From the NCBI GenBank assembly GCA_050633665.1, contig JBOEGY010000003.1, forward strand, positions 106,093 through 170,092: 64,000 nucleotides of DNA, read 5' to 3'. Shown here piece after piece: positions 1 to 7,963 of this stretch; position 1 is the first letter of the stretch, and each line of letters begins with the position of its first letter. The stretch is from JAUIAI01 sp050633665 (lineage in GTDB: Bacteria > Pseudomonadota > Gammaproteobacteria > Burkholderiales > Burkholderiaceae_E). The position numbers and the translations under genes are program-made. The notes under the pieces were generated by a model, which was not told where the DNA came from, made no database searches, and saw only the letters and a list, made by a program, of their open reading frames with translations.

Positions 1-774
1 GCCGGTAAGACGATTATCGTGACCGGTTGCTCCTCCGGAATCGGTAGCGAAACCGCCCGACTGTGCAAACAACTCGGCGCCGATGTGCTTGGCGTCGATC
101 GCAACAAGTCCACCGATCATGTTGATGAACTCTATCTTGCCGACCTGGGCGACCCGGATACCATTCATGAACTCGTTGATGTCTTACCGGCCGGCGCTAA
201 CGGACTGGTCAACTGCGCTGGCGTGCCGCCGACCCAGCCCGCCGAGGTCGTTCTCAGAGTCAACCTGGTCGGACTCAAGTACCTGACTGAAAGACTGGTC
301 CCGAAACTGGCTGACGGCGCTTCCATTGTCAATCTGGCCTCACTGGCCGGATTTGGTTGGCAACAGTCGATTGACTCGATCAAGGCCAGCGAGCATCTGG
401 ACTTTGCCGGGATTCCCAGCTTTCTGGCGGCCCACAACATCACCAACAAAGAAGGACGCTCGTATTTCTTCTCCAAGGAAGCACTGATTGTCTGGACTTT
501 GCAGAACCGTTGGCGGTGGCGCGATCGCGGCATACGCATGAACGCGGTCAGCCCTGGCCCGGTCAATACGCCGATCATCCAGGACTTTCTCGACACATTG
601 GGCAAACGTGCCGAAGAAGACGCTCGAGTCATGGACCGGGTTGGCACGCCACAAGACATCGCCCCGGTTATCGCATTCATGCTTTCTGAGATGTCCGGCT
701 GGTTACGCGGCACCAACATCGGTAGCGACGGCGGCATGTCTTCATTTCTGCTGTGTAATCAACACGATTTGTGA
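1..774 (+). CDS. SDR family oxidoreductase, 5' partial (coniferyl-alcohol dehydrogenase-like)
   Basis: The reading frame is open from the first base, so the true start lies upstream of the window. The visible 257 residues form a Rossmann-fold short-chain dehydrogenase. There is a TGCSSGIG nucleotide-binding loop near the start, a DLGD acidic turn, an NCAG motif, and the catalytic Tyr-Lys pair in SYFFSKEA. The segment SPGPVNTP follows, and the C-terminus is RGTNIGSDGG. The insert between the catalytic Ser region and the Tyr, and the overall length, resemble coniferyl-alcohol or 3-alpha-hydroxysteroid dehydrogenases. Substrate is inferred only. It should be a cytoplasmic NAD(P)-dependent alcohol/ketone oxidoreductase. 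A hairpin follows the stop codon. Confidence 0.85.
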   Translation, partial: AGKTIIVTGCSSGIGSETARLCKQLGADVLGVDRNKSTDHVDELYLADLGDPDTIHELVDVLPAGANGLVNCAGVPPTQPAEVVLRVNLVGLKYLTERLVPKLADGASIVNLASLAGFGWQQSIDSIKASEHLDFAGIPSFLAAHNITNKEGRSYFFSKEALIVWTLQNRWRWRDRGIRMNAVSPGPVNTPIIQDFLDTLGKRAEEDARVMDRVGTPQDIAPVIAFMLSEMSGWLRGTNIGSDGGMSSFLLCNQHDL

Positions 775-787
775 ATCAGTACTGAAC

Positions 788-811
788 GCCTGGCAGGCAT
801 TTCTGCCAGGC
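788..811 (+). terminator. Perfect 9-bp hairpin downstream of the SDR gene
   Basis: GCCTGGCAG and CTGCCAGGC flank a 6-nt loop, 13 bp after the SDR stop codon and before the flotillin gene. There is no T-tract after the stem, so it is either a weak terminator or an mRNA 3'-end stabiliser. Confidence 0.4.
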
Positions 812-848
812 ATCCTTAGAACAACACGACATCTACAGAGGCATCGAT

Positions 849-2453
849 ATGGGCAACGTCATTTTGGCCATTATTCTTATCCTGGTTATCGCCGCAGCGG
901 TCATTGCCATTCTGGCCCGTTTTTACATGCGAACGACCCGTGAAATAGCACTGATCCGCACCGGCTTCGGCGGCCGTCGCGTCGTGATGGACGGAGGCGC
1001 TTTTGCAATTCCGTGGTTCAACGAAGTCGCCCGTGTAAACATGCAGACATTGCCCTTACACATCAGCGCCACCGGAGACCGGTCAATCATCACCAAGGAC
1101 AAGCTGCGAGTTGATGCGCGGGCCGACTTTTATATGACGGTCGAACCGACCGACGACGGCGTCGCGCTGGCCCAGCAAACCCTGGGCAATCGCACTTTCG
1201 ATCCAGCAAAGCTCAGTGAATTCATCGGCGGCAAACTGATCGACGCTTTGCGGGCGGTCGCAGCCGGGTTCACCATGGACGAGCTTCATGAGAATCGAGG
1301 CCGATTCGTCGCCTCAGTGCGGGAGATGCTTATTGAGCCCTTATCCCGGAACGGTTTGTTACTGGACAGTGTCTCACTGACCGAGCTGGATCAGACCCCC
1401 TTCGACCGGCTTGACGAGAACAACGCCTTTAACGCAGTCGGAATGCGTAAACTAGCCGAAGTCATTGCCACCTCGAAAAAAGAACGCGCCCAAATTGACG
1501 CCGACTCGGAGGTTTCAGTGCGACAGGCAGCGGTAACCGCCTCAAAACAGCGCCTGGACATAGACTTGCAGGAAGAAGAAGCCAAGATCATGCAGACCCA
1601 GCAAATCGAGGCGCTCAAAGCGGCCCAGATAGCCGAGGTTGTTAAACACAAAACCGAGAGCGAGCTCTATGCGGCGACCGCTCGCATCAAGATGGAGAAG
1701 GAAATTCGCGCCGCAGACCTCGCCCGTGAACAAGCCATCGAAGCGGCAGAGATACTCAGTGCGCAGGAAATCGAACTGGCCCGCCAGGCTCGCGATATCG
1801 CGATCGCTGAAAAATCCCAGGAGGAAAGCCTGGCGCGTTCCGCCGCGGAGGTCGCCCGCTCCGAGGTGATCAAAGCTACCGAGGCTAGCAAAACGGTTCG
1901 CGAGATGGCTGAGGCCGAACGCAACAAGCAAATCGCGATCATCCAGGCAAACGAGCAGGCTGAAGTTGCCGGTACCCGACTCAAACTAACCGCCGTCGCC
2001 GAGCGCGAGGCCACGGAAAGTCGAGTGCAGACACAAGTAGCCCAGGCACAGGCAGACGCCAAGGCTATGGAAATTCGAAGCGCCGCCGACAAGACCAGTC
2101 GACTGGCAACTGCTGAAAGCGAACGGGCCAGTATTCTTGCGCAGAATGAAATCAAGCCCCATGTCGTCGCCATGAAGCTGGATCTTGCGCGGCTTGACTC
2201 GCTCCCGAAAGTCGTCAGCGAAATGGTTAAACCAGCCGAGCGAATTGATTCGATCAAAATAGCGCAAGTCAGTGGCCTGGGCCCCCAACAGCCATCAACT
2301 TCCTCCGGATCGGGCGAACCGGCACCAGCCTACAATCAGGCACTCAATGCCATCATGGATCTGGCGGTACAACTGCCCGGCCTGAAATCCCTTGGCGAAG
2401 AGTTGAGCGACAGTATCGGCGACGCATTGGGCAAGAAAGACGCAGAGACCTAA
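849..2453 (+). CDS. Flotillin family protein (SPFH/band 7)
   Basis: This 534-residue protein has one N-terminal membrane helix (about residues 4-25, rich in Ile/Leu/Val/Ala). An SPFH/PHB domain follows (about 30-200). Then comes a long Ala/Glu/Arg-rich coiled coil (about 210-440) with repeated EIRAADLAREQAIEAAE-type heptads, and a C-terminal tail with a Pro/Ser/Gly linker. This is the architecture of bacterial flotillins (YqiK/FloA-like), which oligomerise on the inner membrane and organise membrane microdomains. The ATG is preceded by AGAGG at 8 bp. No NfeD-type partner gene is adjacent. The gene appears to stand alone between the SDR gene and a convergent lipoprotein gene. Confidence 0.9.
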   Translation: MGNVILAIILILVIAAAVIAILARFYMRTTREIALIRTGFGGRRVVMDGGAFAIPWFNEVARVNMQTLPLHISATGDRSIITKDKLRVDARADFYMTVEPTDDGVALAQQTLGNRTFDPAKLSEFIGGKLIDALRAVAAGFTMDELHENRGRFVASVREMLIEPLSRNGLLLDSVSLTELDQTPFDRLDENNAFNAVGMRKLAEVIATSKKERAQIDADSEVSVRQAAVTASKQRLDIDLQEEEAKIMQTQQIEALKAAQIAEVVKHKTESELYAATARIKMEKEIRAADLAREQAIEAAEILSAQEIELARQARDIAIAEKSQEESLARSAAEVARSEVIKATEASKTVREMAEAERNKQIAIIQANEQAEVAGTRLKLTAVAEREATESRVQTQVAQAQADAKAMEIRSAADKTSRLATAESERASILAQNEIKPHVVAMKLDLARLDSLPKVVSEMVKPAERIDSIKIAQVSGLGPQQPSTSSGSGEPAPAYNQALNAIMDLAVQLPGLKSLGEELSDSIGDALGKKDAET

Positions 2454-2538
2454 TCCGCGAGGCCTTCCTAAAGCGACGGGTTTCGAGGTTAATTCTGTGT
2501 TTCTCATTGTTGGCGCAAGCTGCCTGGTCAGGCTTAGC

Positions 2539-3126
2539 TCAACGATACCCTTTCTCTTTAGCGCTATGGATAATCCAGATCAGGTTTCCGCCACCAATGT
2601 TGCTCACAGAGCCACCCGCAAAAAGCAACCGGCCATGACCTTTGTAAACCAATTCATACCGATAAGAATCGCTACCAAAAAAGAACGGAATGAAAGCCTT
2701 GCCGGTGACATGCGCCCCTTTATCCGTGGGCTCGCCAGCCAGGTCGGTTACTTGTTTCATAGGCATCCCGATTTTCAGTTTTGAAAACTTGCTGCCTCTG
2801 ACCGGCTTACCCGTGATTTCGCCTTCCCATTCGTCTATTCCTTTAACTTTCGTGCCATTGCCGGCTTCGACCAGCTTCGGGTCAATGACTTCGCCGCGCG
2901 CATTCATGCCAGGCAATGCCCCGGCACTCTTGGGTTTGGCGGCGGATTTCGGCTCTGCTACCGTATTGCCGTCAACGGCGTCAGCCGCTTCAGGCGTCTT
3001 CGAGTCTTTGCTGAAGGCAGCTTTAAAATCCCGGCCGATTCCTTGAACTGACTCGCAACCGGTAAGCGGCACACCGATCAGCACGACCAACCCAGCTCTT
3101 ATCGCAAATTTCAACGGCATTTTCAT
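2539..3126 (-). CDS. Lipoprotein with a BamE/SmpA-like C-terminal domain
   Basis: The 195-residue product begins with a lysine-containing n-region, a hydrophobic stretch and the lipobox LTGC (Cys about residue 24), so it should be lipid-anchored. A low-complexity Ala/Lys/Pro linker follows (about 40-70). The C-terminal half contains KLKIGMPMKQVTDLAGEPT, which resembles the 'G(M/T)..eV...lG.P' signature of the SmpA/OmlA/BamE fold. It ends with a predicted beta-rich segment. It is not the core BamE, which is shorter. GGGG lies just before the ATG. The gene is convergent with flotillin. Its exact role is unknown. Confidence 0.75.
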   Translation of the reverse strand: MKMPLKFAIRAGLVVLIGVPLTGCESVQGIGRDFKAAFSKDSKTPEAADAVDGNTVAEPKSAAKPKSAGALPGMNARGEVIDPKLVEAGNGTKVKGIDEWEGEITGKPVRGSKFSKLKIGMPMKQVTDLAGEPTDKGAHVTGKAFIPFFFGSDSYRYELVYKGHGRLLFAGGSVSNIGGGNLIWIIHSAKEKGYR

Positions 3127-3239
3127 CCCCTGGTCCTTGTTTATGGAATTGTCTTGGCGAGTTGAAATATACCGATTTCGCTGTCAGTTTCGACATGCGA
3201 ACTAAGTAGACAGAACAGGGGACTGGCCAAGACTGGAAA

Positions 3240-3980
3240 TTACGACTCGGGATTCTGCTCGGCAATTCGGTCAAGCATAGCCGCAACACCACCGGCGACC
3301 GTGTGCAGAATCAGATCTTCATCGATGTCATCCATCAACCAGTCCCGCATCGGCGCGAACGCGCTTAGGAAGATGATCATATTGGCGATAATCTCGGGTC
3401 GGCGATCATCTGCTGACAAATTCGCATATTGGCGCAGGCGGTCTGCTAGCAAAATCAGCCGCTCTTGCTCGTGTGAGCGCATCGCTTTTCGATCGTCGGA
3501 TTGCAAATGCGGAACAGCCCGGTAAGCGAGCAAGGTTCCTTTGCGTTTAGTACTCCAGGTTTCACGAAAATAATCGGCGAGATTTTCATTCAGTGGCAGT
3601 TGCGGGTTTTGATCGAGCCGCTCGGTCATTGTTAACACATCAGTACGGAACCAGAGTTTATTCAGCAGCCGGCGCAGGATATCGTTTTTGTTAGCAACAT
3701 AGTCGTAAATGCTGGCCTGATTAACACCAGAGCCGGCACAAATATCGCGGATAGTTGTGGCCGAGAACCCTTTTTTCAGGAACAACTCCAGTGCCGCTTC
3801 GCAGATTTGATCCCGTCGCAGCGCAATCAGGTCGCTATCCTGGACTGTCTCTACGACAGCTTCAGCGAGCGTCTCCGCCGCGGCCTTCGAAGTGCCGTCG
3901 TTTTGCTTTAGTCTGGCCAAGAAACAGCCCCCGGCAGTGTAAGGAGCCGCGTACATAGGCCGGCGACTTGGGCGTCGCAA
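3240..3980 (-). CDS. TetR/AcrR family transcriptional regulator
   Basis: The N-terminal DNA-binding domain is clear: QICEAALELFLKKGFSATT, then the recognition helix region GVNQASIYDYVANKNDIL. An all-helical ligand-binding domain follows. Before the HTH there are about 50 residues that look non-conserved, so the true start may be an internal codon (for example the Met at 3956). It lies 34 bp downstream of the enoyl-CoA hydratase gene on the same strand, so it is probably co-transcribed. This suggests a local repressor of fatty-acyl or aromatic-acyl-CoA catabolism, with an acyl-CoA as likely effector (inference). The paired palindromes at 4919 and 5018 are its best candidate operators. Confidence 0.9.
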   Translation of the reverse strand: MRRPSRRPMYAAPYTAGGCFLARLKQNDGTSKAAAETLAEAVVETVQDSDLIALRRDQICEAALELFLKKGFSATTIRDICAGSGVNQASIYDYVANKNDILRRLLNKLWFRTDVLTMTERLDQNPQLPLNENLADYFRETWSTKRKGTLLAYRAVPHLQSDDRKAMRSHEQERLILLADRLRQYANLSADDRRPEIIANMIIFLSAFAPMRDWLMDDIDEDLILHTVAGGVAAMLDRIAEQNPES

Positions 3981-4014
3981 ACACGCGACTCAATAACCGG
4001 AACAATCAACATGC

Positions 4015-4857
4015 TTATTCGCCCCGAAACTCGGGAGCGCGACGCTCGACATAACTGTTCACCCCTTCAGCGAAGTCAAAGGTCGAAAAACTCTCCGCCA
4101 TCTGCGTGTCGGCGACCGCGAGTGACTCGGCGAAACTCTGCGCATAAGCCGCGCGAACCTGCCGCTTCATGATTGCCACCGAACGCGGTGATACGTCATA
4201 GGCAAGCATTCGGGCCACCGACTCGACATGCGACATGAGCGACGCCCCGGACAGCGCCTGATTGACCAACCCTAGGGATTGCGCGTCAGCACCACTGAAC
4301 TTGCGAGATGTCAGGAGCAAGTCCAGCGCATTCGCCTCACCGACCAGGCGGGGCAGCAACCAGGAAATACCGTGTTCGGCGATCAGACCTCGCGCTGCAA
4401 ACGCTGTCGTGAACTTGGCGGACTCATCGGCATAGCGCAGATCAGCGTAGAGCGTCATGATAAGCCCGATCCCGGCGCACGGTCCGTTGATTGCCGCAAT
4501 GATCGGCACCGGGCATTTGTAGAAGTAACCGAAACGACCCGGATATTCCTCACCCAGATCTGGCCCGGGCGCGCCTTTGAAACTTACATCAACAGGGACG
4601 TCCGCCCGTTGCCTGGCTGCCCCCCCGGATGAAGCAGTGTCTTGCAAGCCGGCCATGTCCGCACCCGCACAAAATCCTCTGCCAGTACCGGTAATCACAA
4701 TGCAGCGACACTCCGGGGTTGTTCCGGCGGCGGCAATTGCCCGGCGTAATTCAGCCGCCATCTGGCTCGTCCAGGCGTTTAACTTGTCCGGGCGATTAAG
4801 CGCGATTGTCGTCACGCGGTCTTTCAAAGTGACCGAGATCTGCTCGTACTGGCTCAT
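4015..4857 (-). CDS. Enoyl-CoA hydratase/isomerase family protein
   Basis: A 280-residue crotonase-fold protein. The two oxyanion-hole segments are visible as GRGFCAGADM and INGPCAGIG. The segment LIAEHGISWLLPRLVG contains the Glu expected of the hydratase-type active site; the second classical Glu position appears to be Asp in ALDLL. It probably hydrates or isomerises a 2-enoyl-CoA in beta-oxidation of a fatty or aromatic acid. A strong AAGGAG ribosome-binding site lies 6 bp before the ATG. It is divergent from the VOC plus acyl-CoA dehydrogenase operon and is followed by the TetR gene, forming a self-contained acyl-CoA module. Confidence 0.92.
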   Translation of the reverse strand: MSQYEQISVTLKDRVTTIALNRPDKLNAWTSQMAAELRRAIAAAGTTPECRCIVITGTGRGFCAGADMAGLQDTASSGGAARQRADVPVDVSFKGAPGPDLGEEYPGRFGYFYKCPVPIIAAINGPCAGIGLIMTLYADLRYADESAKFTTAFAARGLIAEHGISWLLPRLVGEANALDLLLTSRKFSGADAQSLGLVNQALSGASLMSHVESVARMLAYDVSPRSVAIMKRQVRAAYAQSFAESLAVADTQMAESFSTFDFAEGVNSYVERRAPEFRGE

Positions 4858-4918
4858 GACTGTCTCCTTGTTGTCGTACCGCTTCGAGTCCGCAACATGT
4901 CTCGCATTTGCGGCTCGA

Positions 4919-4932
4919 CTGACATTCGTCAG
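4919..4932. promoter_or_regulatory. Palindromic operator copy 1, CTGAC-N4-GTCAG
   Basis: This 14-bp inverted repeat has the spacer ATTC. It lies 7 bp downstream of the putative -10 of the enoyl-CoA hydratase promoter, so it would cover the transcription start. The same half-sites recur at 5018-5031 beside the divergent promoter. A TetR gene is in the adjacent operon. Confidence 0.6.
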
Positions 4933-4939
4933 GCCATCG

Positions 4940-4968
4940 ATACTACGCGATCAGGATCTAACTGAGAA
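4940..4968 (-). promoter_or_regulatory. Putative sigma-70 promoter for enoyl-CoA hydratase-tetR
   Basis: Read on the minus strand, TTCTCA and TAGTAT are separated by 17 bp (each matches 4 of 6 consensus bases). Operator copy 1 follows immediately. Moderate match; its position relative to the gene and the palindrome supports it. Confidence 0.4.
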
Positions 4969-4983
4969 GCCGATTGCGACAGT

Positions 4984-5013
4984 TTAAGACGGGTTCGACG
5001 AATCTGCCATAAT
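4984..5013 (+). promoter_or_regulatory. Putative sigma-70 promoter for the VOC-acyl-CoA dehydrogenase operon
   Basis: TTAAGA, an 18-bp spacer and CATAAT (5 of 6 bases), followed 4 bp later by operator copy 2 and 42 bp later by the start codon of the VOC gene. This mirrors the arrangement on the opposite strand. Confidence 0.4.
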
Positions 5014-5017
5014 CGAC

Positions 5018-5031
5018 CTGACAGGCGTCAG
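5018..5031. promoter_or_regulatory. Palindromic operator copy 2, CTGAC-N4-GTCAG
   Basis: Same half-sites as copy 1 with spacer AGGC, extended by one base pair on each side (CCTGAC/GTCAGG). It sits over the expected transcription start of the VOC-acyl-CoA dehydrogenase operon. Confidence 0.6.
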
Positions 5032-5055
5032 GCCCAACAAGGCGGTAGCAATCAT

Positions 5056-5829
5056 ATGACTATTCATCTGCGACAAATCTGTCTGGTAGCCGACTCACTC
5101 GCATCGCCGGTCCGACAATTGAGCGACATCCTAGATATTGAGGTCTGTTATGTAGATCCGGCCGTCGAGAAATTCGGCCTGGAAAACAGCTTGCTCCGGG
5201 TTGGCACGCAATTCATCGAGGTTGTCGCACCCATTGCAGCCGATACAGCCGCGGGGCGCTACCTGAAACGCCGCGGTGGTGACGGTGGCTATATGGTGAT
5301 CTGCCAGGCACGTACACGCCAGATCCAGGATGAAATTCGGGCCAACGCGGCCGCCAATCAGGTTCGTATTGCTTACGAATCTGACCGGACAAGCTGGAAC
5401 ATCATGCAATTGCATCCGGTCGATATGGGATCGGCTTTTCTTGAAGCTGACTGGGATCAGCAAGAGCAAGTTGCCGGAAACTGGCACCCAGCTGGCGGCA
5501 TTGGCTGGCAAAACAGCATACACACAGATGCGGTTTCCGAAATCGTCGCAGTCGAATTGCAGGCAGACGATCCGGCCCGAGTTGCAAGGCGCTGGGCGGC
5601 CGTAACAGGCCAGGCACTGGAAACAAAGACAAACGGCTTCGAAATCCGGCTTGAAAACGCGCGAGTGCGGTTTGTAGAGGTGGCCGACGGGCGCGGCGAC
5701 GGGCTTGCCGCCATTGACTTGCGCGCCAACGACCCGGAACAGATCACTGTCCGCGCCAGCGCTCAAGGCTGCCTGAATGAACAAGATCAAATCATCATTT
5801 GCGGTACACGAATAAACTTAGTGAACTAA
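5056..5829 (+). CDS. VOC/glyoxalase-like protein
   Basis: A 257-residue protein opening with a beta-alpha-beta unit typical of vicinal oxygen chelate proteins (HLRQICLVADSLASPVRQL), followed by paired strand regions such as FIEVVAP. A second similar module starts near residue 150 (HTDAVSEIVAVELQADDP). The usual metal-binding His/Glu triad is not obvious, so it may bind a ligand rather than a metal. It lies 21 bp upstream of the acyl-CoA dehydrogenase gene, in an operon, and may process a related acyl-CoA intermediate (inference). AAGGCGG precedes the ATG. Confidence 0.75.
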   Translation: MTIHLRQICLVADSLASPVRQLSDILDIEVCYVDPAVEKFGLENSLLRVGTQFIEVVAPIAADTAAGRYLKRRGGDGGYMVICQARTRQIQDEIRANAAANQVRIAYESDRTSWNIMQLHPVDMGSAFLEADWDQQEQVAGNWHPAGGIGWQNSIHTDAVSEIVAVELQADDPARVARRWAAVTGQALETKTNGFEIRLENARVRFVEVADGRGDGLAAIDLRANDPEQITVRASAQGCLNEQDQIIICGTRINLVN

Positions 5830-5850
5830 TTAGCACAAGGAGACGCATCA

Positions 5851-7122
5851 ATGACTCAGGCCAACCCGTTTGACGAGTTAAACAACCTCGCCATGTCCGA
5901 AAAAACCCGACCGCTTCTCAATGAAGTGATTCGCCATATCAACGAGGTGGTCGAACCCATTACCGAAGAGTATTTCAGACTGGGGGAAAACCGCGCGGAG
6001 CGTTTCAGTCATGCTCCGGGTCAGTTGGAGCTGCTTGAAGGCGCCAAACAAAAAGCCAAGGCAGCGGGTCTGTGGAATTTCTTTCTACCCAACGCCGAAA
6101 CCGGCGAAGGACTACCCAACCTCGACTATGCTTATATCGCGGCCGAACTGGGCAAAAATCCGCTTGCCTCCCAAACCTTGAATTGCTCGGCGCCGGATAC
6201 CGGCAACATGGAAGTATTGGAAAGAGTCGGCACCCCGGAACAAAAAGAACGCTGGCTCAAACCCTTGCTCAACGGCGAGATTCGTTCCTGTTTTGCCATG
6301 ACTGAGCCTGATGTGGCCTCTTCGGACGCACGCAACATCCGCACAAGCGCAAAGCTTGAAGGCGACGAGTGGGTGATCAACGGCGAGAAGTACTACATCA
6401 GTGGCGCAGGCGATCCGCGCTGCAAGATCATGATCTGCATGGTCCGTACCAACCCCGGGGTTGAAGCGTTTCGGCAGCAGTCGCAGATTCTCGTGCCGAT
6501 GGACACGCCCGGCGTCAAGATTATCGGGCCTATGACCGTCTTCGGGCATGACGAAGCGCCTCACGGTCATATGCATATTGAACTAAAGGATGTCCGCGTG
6601 CCGCGCGCCAACGTATTATGGGAAGAAGGCCGCGGCTTCGAGATATCTCAGGTACGCCTGGGGCCAGGCCGTATCCATCATTGCATGCGATCGATTGGCG
6701 CTGCCGAAAAAGCGCTTGATCTGCTCATTGAGCGCGGTTCCACCCGTGAGGCATTCGGGCGTCGCATAATTGATCTGGGCAAGAATATGGAAACCGTTTC
6801 ACGCGCCAGAATTGAAATTGAAGCCATGCGCCTGATGGTGCTGAAAGCCGCCAAGGCGATGGACCTCATGGGCAACAAGGAAGCTCGTGTCTGGGTGTCC
6901 AAGGCCAAGGCGATGGTGCCTGAGCGCTGCTGCCAGATCATTGATCAGGCAATTCAGATTCACGGCGCGACCGGCGTAAGCCAGTGGTCACCACTGTCAA
7001 ACATGTATACCCGCCAGCGCATTCTGCGATTGGCCGATGGCCCGGATGAAGTACACCACCAGGTCATTGCCCGAGCCGAAATGCGAGCTTTCGAGAGCCG
7101 CGCGACAGCGTCGGCCTCCTAA
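5851..7122 (+). CDS. Acyl-CoA dehydrogenase (ACAD11-like)
   Basis: A 423-residue flavoprotein. The FAD/substrate signature CFAMTEPDVASSDA is near residue 150. A second typical segment, QIHGATGVSQWSP, is followed by the C-terminal RILRLADGPDEVH. The 'DGPDEVH' ending and overall pattern match the ACAD10/ACAD11-type group, which acts on longer or modified acyl-CoAs; the phosphotransferase domain fused in eukaryotic forms is absent. It should insert the alpha,beta double bond that the divergent hydratase then hydrates. The ATG has AAGGAGA upstream. It is the second gene of the operon after the VOC gene. Confidence 0.93.
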   Translation: MTQANPFDELNNLAMSEKTRPLLNEVIRHINEVVEPITEEYFRLGENRAERFSHAPGQLELLEGAKQKAKAAGLWNFFLPNAETGEGLPNLDYAYIAAELGKNPLASQTLNCSAPDTGNMEVLERVGTPEQKERWLKPLLNGEIRSCFAMTEPDVASSDARNIRTSAKLEGDEWVINGEKYYISGAGDPRCKIMICMVRTNPGVEAFRQQSQILVPMDTPGVKIIGPMTVFGHDEAPHGHMHIELKDVRVPRANVLWEEGRGFEISQVRLGPGRIHHCMRSIGAAEKALDLLIERGSTREAFGRRIIDLGKNMETVSRARIEIEAMRLMVLKAAKAMDLMGNKEARVWVSKAKAMVPERCCQIIDQAIQIHGATGVSQWSPLSNMYTRQRILRLADGPDEVHHQVIARAEMRAFESRATASAS

Positions 7123-7128
7123 ATCCGG

Positions 7129-7395
7129 CTACAGACTCTCTTTCTCGATCCGGCCTCTTACCCTGACATCGCGGAACCAGTCGTCAAGATCACCCTCGCC
7201 ATAAGACGAGGGACTTTTTCCGCTGACCACCAGCCAGGTCGGATCGATTGAGGAACTCAGGATGTAGCAGTTTGAGCCAATGTTGGCGTACGAGGCTTCT
7301 TCGAGCGACCGATACAATGGACCCTCGTCCCCCGACCCGTTATTACGGGCGTAAGCGTGATGAAAATCTCTGGCTGCCGGGTGGATCGCTAACAC
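7129..7395 (-). CDS. Hypothetical 88-residue protein
   Basis: An open frame of 88 codons fills most of the gap between the acyl-CoA dehydrogenase and AroQ-like genes. It ends 6 bp from the dehydrogenase stop codon in convergent orientation. The composition is protein-like (EEASYANIGSNCYILSS, a DLDDWFRD segment, a charged C-terminus), but I recognise no family, signal peptide or membrane helix. It could be a real small gene, or the C-terminal remnant of a larger one. Confidence 0.4.
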   Translation of the reverse strand: MLAIHPAARDFHHAYARNNGSGDEGPLYRSLEEASYANIGSNCYILSSSIDPTWLVVSGKSPSSYGEGDLDDWFRDVRVRGRIEKESL

Positions 7396-7512
7396 GGGTA
7401 AATCTCACTGTTGAAGGTCTGGCTGACTGCGCCGAGGACAAGCCGGCCCATTATAGGCATCCGCATGGGACAATACCTTCACAAACACAATCACAAACAA
7501 GAGGCCCGGCCA

Positions 7513-7959
7513 ATGTCAAACAGATTACTTGTCGTGCACGGTGTAGGCATGAACATGCGTGGCAAAGTGCAGGTCGAGACTTTCGGGCCGATGACGCTGC
7601 CCGAATACGACCAAAGCATCCGTCAGTACGCAGATGAGCTTAGCCTCGATGTCGAAATCTACCATTCGAATATTGAAGGCGAAGTCATCAACTACCTGTA
7701 TGCGGCCAACGAACAAAACCTGGCTGGCGCCATCATCAACCCAGCCGCGTACATGTCTGGCTACCCGGCCCTGTGCGCGGCAATCAGCCAGGTGTCCTAC
7801 CCAGTGTGGGAACTGCATATCTCCAACCCGGCACGCCGGGGCCTCATCTCAGAGGTTGGCGGTGTCGCCCAGGGCGTGATCACCGGCTTTGGTATTTACG
7901 GCTACCGCCTTGCGATGCAAGGGATCAAACAATTGGCAGCAAACAGCTCACAGGATTAA
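7513..7959 (+). CDS. Type II 3-dehydroquinate dehydratase-fold protein with altered active site
   Basis: The 148-residue length and flavodoxin-like pattern match AroQ: N-terminal LLVVHGVGMN, then SNIEGEVINYLY, AIINPAAYM, PVWELHISNP and VITGFGIYGYRLA. The family's catalytic loop is not conserved. Counting from the Met at 7513, the expected Asn12, Arg19 and Tyr24 are Gly12, Val19 and Phe24. The later FRH segment is also replaced, though the His in ELHISN remains. It is therefore probably not a shikimate-pathway dehydratase. Start chosen at 7513 because AAGAGG lies about 10 bp upstream and the length then fits the family. The SDR gene begins 4 bp after its stop, so the two are an operon. Confidence 0.82.
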   Translation: MSNRLLVVHGVGMNMRGKVQVETFGPMTLPEYDQSIRQYADELSLDVEIYHSNIEGEVINYLYAANEQNLAGAIINPAAYMSGYPALCAAISQVSYPVWELHISNPARRGLISEVGGVAQGVITGFGIYGYRLAMQGIKQLAANSSQD

Positions 7960-7963
7960 CACC

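Noticed and set aside
165..737. Long minus-strand open frame opposite the first SDR gene
   Set aside because: Its composition is Ser/Arg/Pro-rich and it lies wholly antisense to a clear SDR with catalytic motifs; it is a shadow of the real gene.
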